Shown piece after piece: positions 10,174 to 23,880 of a DNA stretch of 44,105 bases. The DNA lies in contig JABANN010000276.1 of NCBI GenBank assembly GCA_013115125.1, positions 1-44,105 on the forward strand, in the 5' to 3' direction. The DNA comes from Perkinsus olseni (lineage: Eukaryota; Perkinsozoa; Perkinsida). Positions within the stretch are counted from its first letter, which is position 1. Each line of letters begins with the position of its first letter. The position numbers and the translations under genes were made by a program. The notes below the pieces were generated by a model. The model was not told where the DNA came from, ran no database searches, and saw only the letters and a list, made by a program, of their open reading frames with translations.

Positions 10174-12368
10174 TTAGTCTTGCACTAACTCGGCAGTTGG
10201 ACTTGACACCGACTTCCCACGCGTCTCTAACAACCATGCCCGTTTAATAGTGGTCCAGACCAGGTTCATTCGCTTGTCCAGGTTTTGGCCGTCTGCAGTC
10301 CCTGAGTAGCTCAAATACGAAAGTGAGTAGTATACCCATCTCTCACCTAGTGTGGTCTGCGCGAGGTACGCTACCTCGAGCGAGTACCGCAGTCTCATGA
10401 GCTTATACGACAAGCCGAAAGTGAAGCAATGTTGTCTAACGAAGAGGCGAGCTAATCGATTGGCCATCGTGTAATCTGAGATAGATGAGGCAGGGTATTC
10501 AAGAATGATAATAGGAGGTATGACCTACTTTTCTCGAATAAATTTGCAGCTGTTCGATGCATCAAGCACAGCGCTAACGATTCATCATTAGGTGGCATAT
10601 TCTCTGTGATAACATTGTACGCTGCAGCCCATGCTTCGTCCGTCTTATCGTAATTTTGGAGCTGAAGCTCACTGAATGAAAGGAGAGAAAGGGCACTAGA
10701 CCGCGGTAGAGCCCTCGGAAGGATGCTACTCCATTTATTACCTCACTGCTAACCATATGAGCGTCTCAATCAGAGCCTTCGTGCCCAATACTTGACGCTG
10801 CTGCGGATCCTCACTTCGGAATGAGCGATTGAGAAGTTCAGCACACATTTCCGAGCGCTGGCTCGCTGTGGTAACCGCAAGAGAATCATTCAGATCCTCT
10901 GGCAAAACAATCATTTCTCTCTCCCCTTCTTCCTTCTCCGCATGGCCTAACGTATGCGGAGCTTCACCCAAAATAACTTCACGGTATTGACACACCCTGT
11001 AATACCTGCCTCTCTCGACTCCTTTTCATCATCGACACACCTAGAGCATGCACAGATGAAATCCCTACTCTCCAGCTGCTTCCTACGAACTGCAAGGCTT
11101 GAGGACAAATACCTAAGAAAACGAAGCGACCGGTGAGTCGATCGGAACCACCCACAGCTCCCGGACACTGTATTACTCATGTTCGAAGTAGCTTATGGTG
11201 AGCTGCTCTCCGCGATTGATAGCACGATTGGTGACGAAATGCTGGCATGTTCCAATTGCGAACCGATTCACCTGTGTGACCGATTAGCTAGCAGGAGAAG
11301 GTGGCTCCTGAGCCTACATTAGGAGAGCAGCTATGGTTAAAGCCAGAGGCTTTAGCATATAGCCCAATACCGCTCAGGTCGGCAAAGACCTAAAACAGGT
11401 GTACGAGGGAGTGGAGACATAGAGTGAGGCAAACCGTAGCAAACCCACCTGCTGATACGTGGTCATTTCTGGGCACGTCTCGAATCCCAGGATATTAAGC
11501 CTGCACCTTTGATGGATGACCTCCGGGTCTGTCGCATCATAGTCCTCGCTGAAAGACAGACTAGCCCTGCTATACATCTTCGCGTCAAACGATAGTTATA
11601 TACCCACGAGGATGCAGCTCCCCCAGGTGACTGATCCAATAGTCATCGTTCCGGGATTCAGCATCGGCTATGATAACTTGAGTCAGGAGTTCGCTTTCAG
11701 TAGGCTCTGGCAGATGGTAACAGTCTCACTTCTTGTATCACTTTCACCATACTACTACCTGTTTCTACCATGCCTGTCTCCTCCTGAGCCATTAGCCTCA
11801 CGGCATCCATGTCTTCGTCGTAGAGATGTGCCAATGGAAGCTCAGAGAGTAACAGTGTGCCTGGAATGCAATTCACTCGCTGATTCGACTAATGAAACTG
11901 AGCTACCCTGTGGTATATCATTCTTTGCAAACCACCCAAATCCCTCCCCATCCGAGTTCTCTAAAGCGATGGAGCCACTGAGGTAGTACGAGCCGGGTTG
12001 ATCTCCCTCCGATACTCGCCCCCTCCCAGCGGTGGAGTCGCTGTAACCCTTCGAGGACAACTTAAGGCTAACCTACATGTGTAGAGTATGATGAAGATAC
12101 AAACACACGCTCAGGCCCCCGTTTTGAAGGGTCCTAATAAGCAACAGACGGGTCCAGAACCCAGCTGGGAACCGGCGCTACTGTTGTCTAGGCAGGCCCG
12201 TCTGGTAACGTTATCTGTTAGAAAGCTTCAGGACACCCTCATTAGTACCTGCAGCGACTCGTCGTCTCTGTCCGTTTGCAGGAACTCTAATGCCCGAGAC
12301 ATCTGCTCTGCAATATCCACGGGGAAGGCGGACATTGAAGAAAGGGAGAAGAATGACCTGAACATCAT
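10174..12368 (-). CDS. SET-domain protein lysine methyltransferase, SMYD/SETD6-like
   Basis: The SET core is spread over short exons with introns at 11861-11906, 11707-11758, 11567-11603, 11390-11448 and 11272-11317. Spliced motifs in order: GEGFGWFAKNDIPQGTLLLS (SET N part), NDDYWISHLGELHP, GLYAKASGFNHSCSPNV (the NHSCxPN cofactor motif), NRFAIGTCQHFVTNRAINRG, EQLTISYFEHEYL, and the post-SET cysteines FICACSRC. The C-terminal half (down to 10174) is helical (NYDKTDEAWAAAYNVI, QNLDKRMNLVWTTI), like the TPR-like C domain of SMYD enzymes. No MYND finger interrupts the SET domain. It should transfer methyl from S-adenosylmethionine to a protein lysine. The first exon is uncertain. A candidate (ATG at 12366-12368, DIAEQMSRALEFLQTD) lies beyond about 280 bp of unclear sequence. 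Confidence 0.75.
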
Positions 12369-12790
12369 CAGTGGCCGCATCACGAGTTTGGCAACGCCTA
12401 TCACCGTTACACGCCTGGGTCCCATCCCTCTTACTACGAGAGCATGATTAAACATTGGCAAAAACCCAACACCACCACGTCTGCATAGCAATGGTCAATG
12501 GATTACTAATCGCGGAAGATAGAGGAGACATGGAAGCAAAGATGGTATTTAGGATGTGGCGTTGTAGACCGACAACATCGAAGGGGGGAACCAGTGTCGA
12601 GCCGACACTAACGCTTGGTGACCAACCGTGCTTCGCTCCGCCAATGCGCAAGTCACGAGTTACAATTTTTGCGCGATTTAGTTTTTTCGCGTGGCATGTG
12701 AACGATCATTCGGGGCTCTTCGGAGCGATATACTCGATGGGTTTGCGAAGATAGAGTCACATTACCGAACTCTATGGCATCCTTACTTGT
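12369..12790. other. Unassigned stretch between SET and LRR genes
   Basis: About 420 bp in which open fr­ames exist on both strands but none shows a family motif or a convincing exon chain. Part could be 5' sequence of the SET gene or 3' sequence of the LRR gene. No repeat or RNA gene was seen. Confidence 0.35.
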
Positions 12791-12799
12791 TCAACGCAA

Positions 12800-15339
12800 T
12801 ACCATATACCGACTTGGACACATCAACGAACGGTAACCTTCGTGATGCCACCAGCATGAGCAGTACGATTTATCTCATCAATGTATTGATAGAAGGCAAG
12901 ATTACCGGTGATGTCAATCATCTTGAGGCTTCCGGTCGACACTAAAGCATCAATTAAGGCATCTGTTACAGCACTGCCCGTTGGTGATCCTGAGCAAATG
13001 GCGTCCTTATGGGATGAGATGTCAGCAGCTTTGAGCATAAACACCTCGGACAACGGTGGAGGCGGCAGAAGCAGCAGCAGCAGCAGCGGGTTCAAGCGAA
13101 GGCAGGTGCACAGAGTCTTGCATATCCTCGTCTGCGGTCGATATCTCATTGAACGCTATGTCGAGTGTCTCCACACCTCCCACATACCTAGGGTTCAGAA
13201 TAGCGCATCAGCATCGCACGTGAAATAGTGGACTCAGACTGCTTACGTAACAGCATCTATGATAGCCACTGCCCCCTGCACTCCTATCGACTGCCCCCGC
13301 AAGGATAGTCTCGTTAGACCCGTATTGCAGTTCGATATGCATGATGCAATAATCATAGCATCCGAAGCACACAGCACAGCCCTCGATAATTGCTGTTCAT
13401 ATCTACAGAAGGATCATGTTGGAGAGACTGGCGTGACAGATTCCTCTCGTCACAGTTTGGCAGGCCTAATTCGCTTGGGGGGATTCCTAGCCAAGGCAAT
13501 CTCCTCTTTTAGATCAAGTAAGGACCGCGGTTCATCAGCATCACAATGGCCCAGGTCCTTCATCACCTAATAACAGAACCCTCGTGCAATATTGTTCAAA
13601 TGTTATCCCATAGCGTACTCTCTGTAGAGCATGATACTGAATAACCATGGGCTGCGAACGGAACCAATCTCTCGCCAAACTGTAGTCGGACGCTATCATT
13701 CTCACCAATGCTAAACCGTACCTGCGTTTGATTCAAGCCTTCCCTCGCTCGAGGCGGCCTAATGAGATGTCTATCCCTGGTACAATGTATTGGCTTACTC
13801 TTCTAGGGATGGATAGTCGATACTGAGCTGCTTAATCCCGAGGCCGTACCCGAAGGCAGCCTGCTTCACTCTAGTAGTACATCTACGTAATAGGTTGATT
13901 GAGATAGGAGTGTAACGACGGTGATAGAGTGCCTTTTTATCGCCCCGTGATATACCGCCCCGATGCTGAGGTCCAGAGCAGGTCTACGCCTCAGGTAGTC
14001 CAGGTCTAGTAGAACGTGGCTCACCCGCACCTACAACACGGGCTGTTATTTCGTGTGAGATGGCCAGCAACTGGCACTGCCTAGCGTACACTCCTCAGCC
14101 TGCCATGAGTAGCGATGCTGTCAGCCAACGATGCTATACCTCTATAAGTGAAGTAGTTAGCTGATATATCCAGGTATTGAAGTCTTTCACCTAGAACAGT
14201 GTACCCTCAGTACCCAACAACCCTATTAATCTTACATGCTACGAGAAGGTCTAAGAGACTATCTACACAAGCATCAGTGAGCTGATTCGAGGCTATGTCC
14301 ACCTCGAGAAGCTGAGCATTGCGGCGCATAAGAGTTAATGCGAATATACCAGAGGAATCGAACACCACTCTCACCTGAGGTGAACACATGAGGGGAACAG
14401 GCGCGGTACGGGAGATCTGAGTAGTTACACTGGGGTCTTCAAGCTTCCAGGCTGTGGCCGCGAATGGACAACCATCAAAGCAGGATATATCCTCCATACT
14501 AATACTCTTAGCTTCCTCTTCTGGTAGCATCTGTAGAGGTATCCTCACGGGATCTGGTGAGAGTACGGCCTCGGTAGACGAGAGAATATCTATTATGTTG
14601 ATTGTATTGACCCGTTTCAATGTCGATAGCTCCGGTGCACCTGGATCAAGCAGAATATACCCGGGTACAATGCGGCATGATGCTCCCATCACTACTACCA
14701 ACATCAATGTTATGCTTTACATTTTCCCATACAGCATTTGCCAGAAGTTCGGCACCTGAGCACACGCTGTTGCTTTACCCCTGCAGTGGATGATCATCGT
14801 CACTTGCAGAGCTTATCTGATTGTCTTCTGAGAAGCGTATTTGAGCTAATGTTGTGTTGCGTTCAAAAAACTCCGCTATCTGACGCACTTGTACTTCGTT
14901 CAATCGTCCGACATATCGGTAGTCAATACAGGGATGCGACCTCAATGCTCTCACGAACGGTGGAACCTATCGACCCGGCGCTGCCAGGAGGTGACACTGA
15001 CTCCATTACGTTGGGATTGATACTAAGGGTACAGACCTCCGCTATTGTCTCCTTCAAGCTTGTTCCCTCAGTATTCTGAATATATCGCAAACTTAGGAGG
15101 TTCGCTGCCTGAGCCAATCTCCGTAAATGACTAGACTGGGAAAGTTGTAACCCACAACATAAACAAGCGTGATTCCAGCGCCTCCCCAAAGTATCAAAGG
15201 CAGAGGGGCCCTTGAGCCATCGTCGGCCTGTCCATACGTGGTACCTGTTGACGAACCGATGAGATGAAAGTTCGATAGCTGGTGCCCACTTACTACTCGA
15301 GACATACCGGATCATAACTACTATTTGTGAAGCGAACAT
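12800..15339 (-). CDS. Leucine-rich-repeat protein of RNase-inhibitor type
   Basis: Minus-strand gene built of many short exons, each ending near one repeat. Repeat units seen from N to C: SLKETIAEVCTLSINPN, IAEFFERNTTLAQIRFSED, GAELLANAVWENV, LSTLKRVNTINIIDIL, AQLLEVDIASNQLTDACVDS, RLQYLDISANYFTYRGIAS, GLTRLSLRGQSIGVQGAVAI, GVETLDIAFNEIS and ALIDALVSTGSLKMIDITGN. The L-x-x-L-x-L/I-x-x-N spacing with helical stretches between them fits the RNI-like class. These form a curved protein-binding surface, as in RanGAP, NLR and flagellar proteins. An Ala-rich run lies at about 13070-13090. The first exon (an ATG at 15337-15339 is one option) and last exon are not fixed. No catalytic or membrane domain was found, so the partner is unknown. 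Confidence 0.65.
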
Positions 15340-15399
15340 GAGTGGCGTAGCCAAGAGGGAGAATGCGATAGATCTGGAAGTATGATAATGATGTTGACT

Positions 15400-17600
15400 C
15401 TCCGCTCAGACATTCGAATACCTCATCCTCTCATAGTCTGCAAAGTAACTGTGCTGAATGATTGAAAAAGGCCAACGAATAAAAGTGATGATGTCAGAAA
15501 ATAAACAGATAGGTAATCCAAGTATCTGAGACTCAGATTCAAAGTGGACAGAAAACCATGAACCGAGATAACAGAAACGACAACGACCCGTAACGGGTCA
15601 CCCGTTAATGGATAGTTTGTCATGTCTACCAGATGGATCAATGTCGCAACATCTACTAGAACAGCCGGATCGAGGATTTGACGGCTCCCTGATGGTGCGG
15701 GGATCTGCCGGGTCCCCAGGACGCCACTCAGAAAGGATAGGCACTACCAAAAAGCGTTGAAGCAATAGTAGGGCGCGAATGAGCCCCTCACGGGTATGAG
15801 CGCCGAATGTGAAATCTTATCAATGAATAGAGGCTTGAGGTATCTAAGTGAGTGGACATAACATAGTTTAGGGCTATCCATACTAGAACAACACTTGCCT
15901 GCTACTCTGATACCAGACGTATATGTATGTAGATAACCATACTATTACAACCACCACCACATGAGATCTCGGACCAAATTCTAATAACCCTGGATATGAT
16001 CCACAGAGGCCCATACTCCCTTGCGCACTCTGAAGAATAGCGAACAGGGCAGCGTGGCGTGGATGCTCTATACTGGGTGTTCTCAGTAATCATGAGCAGC
16101 GAGCGTTACCTGCACTGGGCAGTAGAAGAAAAGGACATCGAGAGGCATTTGGAGAAGAAGAGGGAGCCTGTAGAGGATGAATATACCCCAAGGTGTCATC
16201 GAGAATCGGATCCAATACTGAGGAATAGGTATGGATGATGATCGAAGCGCAGACCAGTCGTCACCCGCCATGCAGCTGCAGTTATGGACGTCTTTATCTT
16301 CAGAGCTTTATCTAACGTCTCGGCGAGCTTATGAGAGTCAGGCAGCTCGGACAGCAACTTGAGTTTAGCCTGGCAGGGTCGAACTGGCTCAACTCTTCAG
16401 GCCGTTCGCAATGTCTATATGCCTATATATACCTTCGATCCCAAGGCCCGAAGTGAGGAGTCCGTGTACTTCCTCATGCCTCCTATGCTTTTTCGCAAAT
16501 CTGATAATCTCACCCCTCGACGACCAGTACCCGCATCCAGGGGATACTGATTGAATCCACGGGAAAGTGAAAACCTCTGCCCTTGTGCAGATGATGCTCG
16601 GGCAGTATCGACAGAATCTAACAATAGGCAAGATAAGACAAAATAACAAGGCCGTACCATGTGAGCATGGAGTGGTGGACCCCAGGCGATATTCATCAAA
16701 GGTAGACTGCCAAGCCGCAGGCCGCAGTCTATCTTTGACAAGGCGGATCTACTCACCTAGAGATGCTGCACTCACACGCCGCTGACCGGCTGGCAGTGGA
16801 TCCTCGTCATCATCATAGGCATACTGTGCGTCATCATCTTCTTGTCTCATGGAATGAGTTGAGCATGATTCATCCATGCTGTAACGGTGGGATGAACATA
16901 ACTCAACTTCAGTAACGATGGCTATGGAGCCTAGCTGTCTCACTCAAGTTCTGCACCTCCACCCACTCCCTCTACACTTTCTTCAAGCCCAAGGATCTCA
17001 CCCATCACGTCGTTCTCAATTTGTACACTATCATACATAGCACCTACATAACCCCTCTCGCTCACACGATGCCAGTATTTACTCGAATTGGTAGTTGCCG
17101 ATGGCACTGCCCAGCTCCTCCTCCTCCGCCTATCCCAACCTAGAGTCCCTATTTCGGCCTCACCGGGCAATAGGATGCTCTGGCCAAGACTTGCTCGTCT
17201 AAACATCAGTAACGATTGGTTACCAACCCATGCTAACTAACCATCTGGCCGATTGACCTTCCTGCTGATGGCGCGTCTCGGGATACCTGGTACGAAGCCT
17301 TTCGATGACTGCCAAGTGGTCGTTGGATTTTCCACTAAATGTATGAGCTCTAGCTCTCTGGCCCTCGACCCTACAGGCAAAAGAATACTGCAGGTCAGAG
17401 CTCGCTAAGGATTGATGATATGGTGGCCACCTCTGATTCCCCATGGGCAACCGCAGGCCGGAATCTACAAGTGCATCTGCGTCATCAGCCATGGGATTGC
17501 TGATGTCCAGCTCAGTACTAGCCACACCGGACATCCTCGCGGAAACCCTGGCATTGATGATGATCTCTGCTTCTCCTCCAATCGAAGATATCGTTAGGCG
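15400..17600 (-). CDS. Unrecognised multi-exon gene
   Basis: Not recognised. Minus-strand segments that look coding, in order: about 17600-17230 (a segment with RMSGVASTELDISNPMADDA); 17206-16940 (ASLGQSILLPGEAEIGTLGW, then an Arg-rich run and an acidic GEILGLEESVEG); 16920-16760 (acidic, with an Asp/Tyr run and QRRVSAASLG); about 16525-16430 (GVRLSDLRKSIGGMRKYTDS); and about 16380-16205 (AKLKLLSELPDSHKLAETLD, then KALKIKTSITAAAWR). The last two join across an intron starting with GTATATAT near 16432. A segment near 15690-15590 may be its end or belong to the LRR gene. The mix of disordered acidic stretches and short helices gives no family. Confidence 0.35.
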
Positions 17601-17639
17601 AGTGGAGACCACCGAAAGCAGGCGGTGTTGATCGGGCAC

Positions 17640-18193
17640 TATAAACCCAACTTATGGCAGTACGTAAAAGAGTCAACTACACTTACCCAACACGAAGGAG
17701 TATCGTGGTCACTAGTTCCTACTCACGTCCATAACATGTTGCAGAGGGGCAAAAAATAAGCGGCCGAATGGCATCATACTCTGTTTATTGCGATGATAGT
17801 AATGATAGAAATAATAGAAGGAACACCATCGTCGTCGCTGCTGCCCACGACACATAGATAGCATCATCATGATGATCAACAACATCACCACCGCTTTATG
17901 GCGGCGTATACAGGAAAGATAGATATACTGTCAGTAGGATCTAGGAGGGTTTAAGGGATGGAGTCTCACTATCCAGTACTCGATAATGCGAGCTGGGGAG
18001 CATAGCATGGATAGAGCAGCATCATCGATGGTGGGATGTCAACAATAGGATGAAATGAGAGACGACTTCGACGACTGTAGCGGTAATATTGATAGTAGCG
18101 GCGAAGAAAGGTATCTCCAACAGGACGTGAAGCACTACCAGCAACAGCGTCGTCGGACTACAGGAGAGTGATTCGAGTCCTCGGCTGCCTATA
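17640..18193. other. Intergenic stretch
   Basis: About 550 bp with short GAT/ATG-rich runs (for example 17790-17880) and no convincing exon on either strand. It separates the unknown gene at 15400-17600 from the Pro/Gln-rich gene, whose stop is at 18194. Confidence 0.45.
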
Positions 18194-18713
18194 TCAGCGA
18201 AGGTCACTTCCTGTCGCTGAACTCTGCCAAGGTTGGCCGATCTTCTTCGTAGAGAAAACGAATTGGAAGGACTTCTCAACGAGCTCAGGATCACCAAGGA
18301 ACTTCTCTAGCTCTGCACGCTGAGCCTCTAGAAATGCTCGGAGTCTGAGACGGGTGAATGGTTGAACTGCTAAATTATCCCCGCACAGGTACCCATACCT
18401 TGACGGACGATACCTCAGTGTAGGCGAAATGCCTCCTCCACGAGATGTCTGTCGCTGTTGTTGTCTAGTCTCAGAGTAATCGGATGTTGTGGGAACATTG
18501 TTATGCATACAGAACCCAGGAGGAACACCTTCAGCTCGGCATTTGGCACACATACCACCGTGAACACCCTCTTCGAATGACGGATTATGGTCCTGAATAC
18601 ATAGAACACCGTATGGGGAGAATCTGAGCGAATACGGTAGCTGATCGAGCGTCTGGACCCTTACAGCGGTATGGAGCTGAGATGTCCTCTCTGGATTGTT
18701 CTTAATTGACAGG

Positions 18714-18744
<31 letters not shown>

Positions 18745-19288
18745 TGGGAGATCGCCCTGACGAGTCGGACGGCTTCAACTCTGGATCTAACAGAAAGATC
18801 AGGTGTGATAATCAGCTTGCAAATGGATGACGACATCCCCACTGTCTGAGGGGGGAGCAGTTCGTGGTCTCTGTGTTGACAGCGCTACTAGGTCCGCGTT
18901 GAGCCGGCGATGATCGTTGCGTAACCTCCAGTGTGTCTTGCTTGGATACGGGACCCTACTAAGAGCAACTCATGCTATTGGGAAACTCTCCAAGCACCCG
19001 GCGAGGAGAAAGCGCTCATGAGGATAGTTCTACCCAGTGCCGTTATTGATGATATTCTCGTTCTCATCGTGAGTCGGCGTAGCAGGTAGCCTTGGAGGGG
19101 GCACCGACGGAGGAGTCGGGGGAGGGGGTGGGGGTGGATGATGTGGAGGTATAGCCCGGGCCATGGGCGGCGCAGTTCCACCCCAGGACTGAGACGTAAT
19201 CAAATGCTAACAAGATGCCTCTACGTGGTCATAATACCTGTGATGCGATGGCAGGGAACTGGTGACCTTCAGGGACAGCAGTAGCCAT
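18194..19288 (-). CDS. Pro- and Gln-rich protein with a Cys cluster, function unknown
   Basis: The start is the ATG at 19286-19288 (MATVPEGHQFPAIASQ). An intron at 19189-19237 joins it in frame to SWGGTAPPMARAIPP, then a seven-proline run and more PP pairs, a profilin/SH3/WW-type ligand. Further exons give VPYPSKTHWRLRNDHRRLNA and then a 585-nt segment with nine Gln (18718-18743), QTLDQLPYSLRFSPYGVLC, GGMCAKCRAEGVPPGFC and a helical end (RAFLEAQRAELEKFLGD). The C-x2-C and neighbouring Cys/His might bind zinc, loosely recalling Npl4-type fingers, but I would not name a family. It lies 246 bp downstream of the methionine aminopeptidase stop on the same strand. Confidence 0.55.
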
Positions 19289-19534
19289 GATGATGACGGA
19301 ATATGGTTTTGGGTAAACGAGGGAGGTACAGCTATGGCAACAAAGTCCCCAGCTACACCCAGGTGAAAAGATGGTGAGTGATGCAGCAACACTGATACTC
19401 CTTTGAGTATATTGAGTAACGCGACTACTGCGTTACTGTACTGCCGGTAAATCGGTGAACAAAAACTCACAGGAACGAGATAGTTTTCGGAGGACATCAG
19501 TCTCCGTCATTAATGACAGGTCCATGGCGATTGC

Positions 19535-21009
19535 TTATACCTCCCTTTCTTCGTCGCAGCCTACAGCACCGGGTCTTTTGGTCAGGATCTCAGCTCCAGT
19601 AGGAGTGATGTTAACCATGTGCTCACACTGGGCTGCTCTCCCGTTATCGACAGTTACATAACTGAGCACAGGTCTCGGTGGCGAGCAGTTATCATCACCA
19701 GCAGCAGTCGGCTTACGTCCATCCGTCGTTCCACTGTCTACTCCACCCCACTCCCTCACAGAGTACAGGCTCGATGGTAAACACCTGCCCGATTTGCATA
19801 GGCTCATCCATGTCACCTAGCAAATACTAGTCCTAGAGCCAAAATACCGTATGATGAGCGTGGAGGATGAAAGTCTTAGTCTTACCATGTTCTGGCGTAT
19901 GTAGTATATTGGGCAATAGGTGCATCTCAGTGCCGATAAAGTGACCACAGAACTGAGGGTTAACAGTAAAGCCTTCTTCACGTGCAACCTGGACCACCTA
20001 ACACGCAGGAGACCATGAACTACACTCGTGAGAGTGAGCAGGACAGCAGAGCAACGGTGATTACCGCCTTGGCTATAGCATTGAAAGGTTGACCAGGTCT
20101 ACATGCCCCAATTGCTGCTTCTAAGGCTCGGTGGCTGGCGTTAACCTGGACAGGGTGTATATACTCATTGAAAGTACAGTTAGCATATATCACGAGCTTC
20201 ATTCCCTGAGTGTCTGTCTCGCCACCGACGATGGCCATATCAGATGTATCACCATAGACACCATCTAGATAACAGGTGACATCCATATTTACTATATCAC
20301 CTGCCTGCAATGGCCGGGTATCGGGTATACCATGAACCTAAGGCGAGCAGAGCGAGATGCTAAACAGGTGGAGCTATTATCGTGCTGCTCATGATGATTG
20401 CGATGAAGCGTTGCGAGGCGATATTCGAACGCAACACGATCATTACCACGCATTCATTCACGGACATGCATACTGCTCGTGGGAACCCCATGTAGTTGAT
20501 ACCAGATGGATATGCTCCTTCAGACACGAGAAAACTGAGCAGCACGACACCACTGAGTACTAAAAAGAATGAGACTTCCTACTTACTCGATGACCAAATC
20601 ATCTATTTCCGTTGTTGTAATGCCGGGTTTAGCAGCATTCAGAGCCACATCTAAAGCTTCACCAGCTAACTGAGCAGCGCGGCGAAGACGCTGTATGACC
20701 TCGGGAGTCTTCATCTCGAACCGAGGCCACGTAGAACTATCCGAAGGTGGCATGGCAGACGGGACTGTTCCGTCAGATCGTATGCCTGCCACAGCGCAGC
20801 AACTGAACGTCCTGTCCTGCCAGGAGTGCTATCCCTTTACCGTGCCTTGGCCTTATTATGTTGGGAGGTATGCTCTTCACTGGCAGTACGTCGTATTTAC
20901 CTTCGACTAATGTTCGCCGAAACGGTCGATGAATAGCACGAGGGGCAGCAGTAGTAGCCGCTGCGATGCCTTGTGAACAATACAGGCTTGCTATTGATCG
21001 AGACAACAT
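19535..21009 (-). CDS. MAP1D: Type I methionine aminopeptidase, organelle-targeted
   Basis: Eight exons: 20841-21009, 20587-20785, 20447-20534, 20194-20337, 20065-20145, 19886-19997, 19717-19816, 19535-19661. They total 1020 nt, 339 aa, with GT-AG introns of 48-109 bp. The enzyme removes the initiator Met from new proteins. Type I signatures: [66 protein letters not shown] and [10 protein letters not shown]. These supply the active-site His and the five metal ligands (two Asp, one His, two Glu). The usual GHGIG reads GHFIG. The N terminus [14 protein letters not shown], with Arg/Ser/Ala and no acids, followed by the [11 protein letters not shown] linker, marks the organellar MAP1D subtype. 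The target is mitochondrion or relict plastid by inference. It sits head-to-tail downstream of TrxR with 282 bp between. Confidence 0.92.
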
Positions 21010-21291
21010 GCTATTGGCCACAATGGAAAACTCTGAGAAGGCTAGTAAGGCGACAAGGTTCCAAGATGGAGTTCTAACAACTAGGAACACAACAGACAGG
21101 CAATAAAGGAACGATGAACTGAGCGCTGTACACGTATCATTCGGACCGTACTGGACATACAACCGCAAAATTTCATCTTAGATAGTGTAAAACAGAAAAC
21201 CACCTTTTAGTCAATAAGGACAATAACCATACCATATGGTCACATCAGAATCTTATCTTCATCAACATCGGCCATGGCGCCGATATATGGT

Positions 21292-23716
<2,425 letters not shown>

Positions 23717-23880
23717 ATAAGAATAACAATAAACTCTGGCGAGCAACATCATTGAGGAGCACAGAGATACCACACCCCTGCGAAAAGAAAAGGCCAAACG
23801 CAAGGCGAACAGTATCATTCTCATCGTAACCAGCACCTCTCCATGACATACCAGCATGATACTCAACGGACATGGCATCA

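Noticed and set aside
12430-12760. Open frames on both strands between the SET and LRR genes
   Set aside because: Neither strand shows a conserved motif or a consistent exon chain, so no gene was called.
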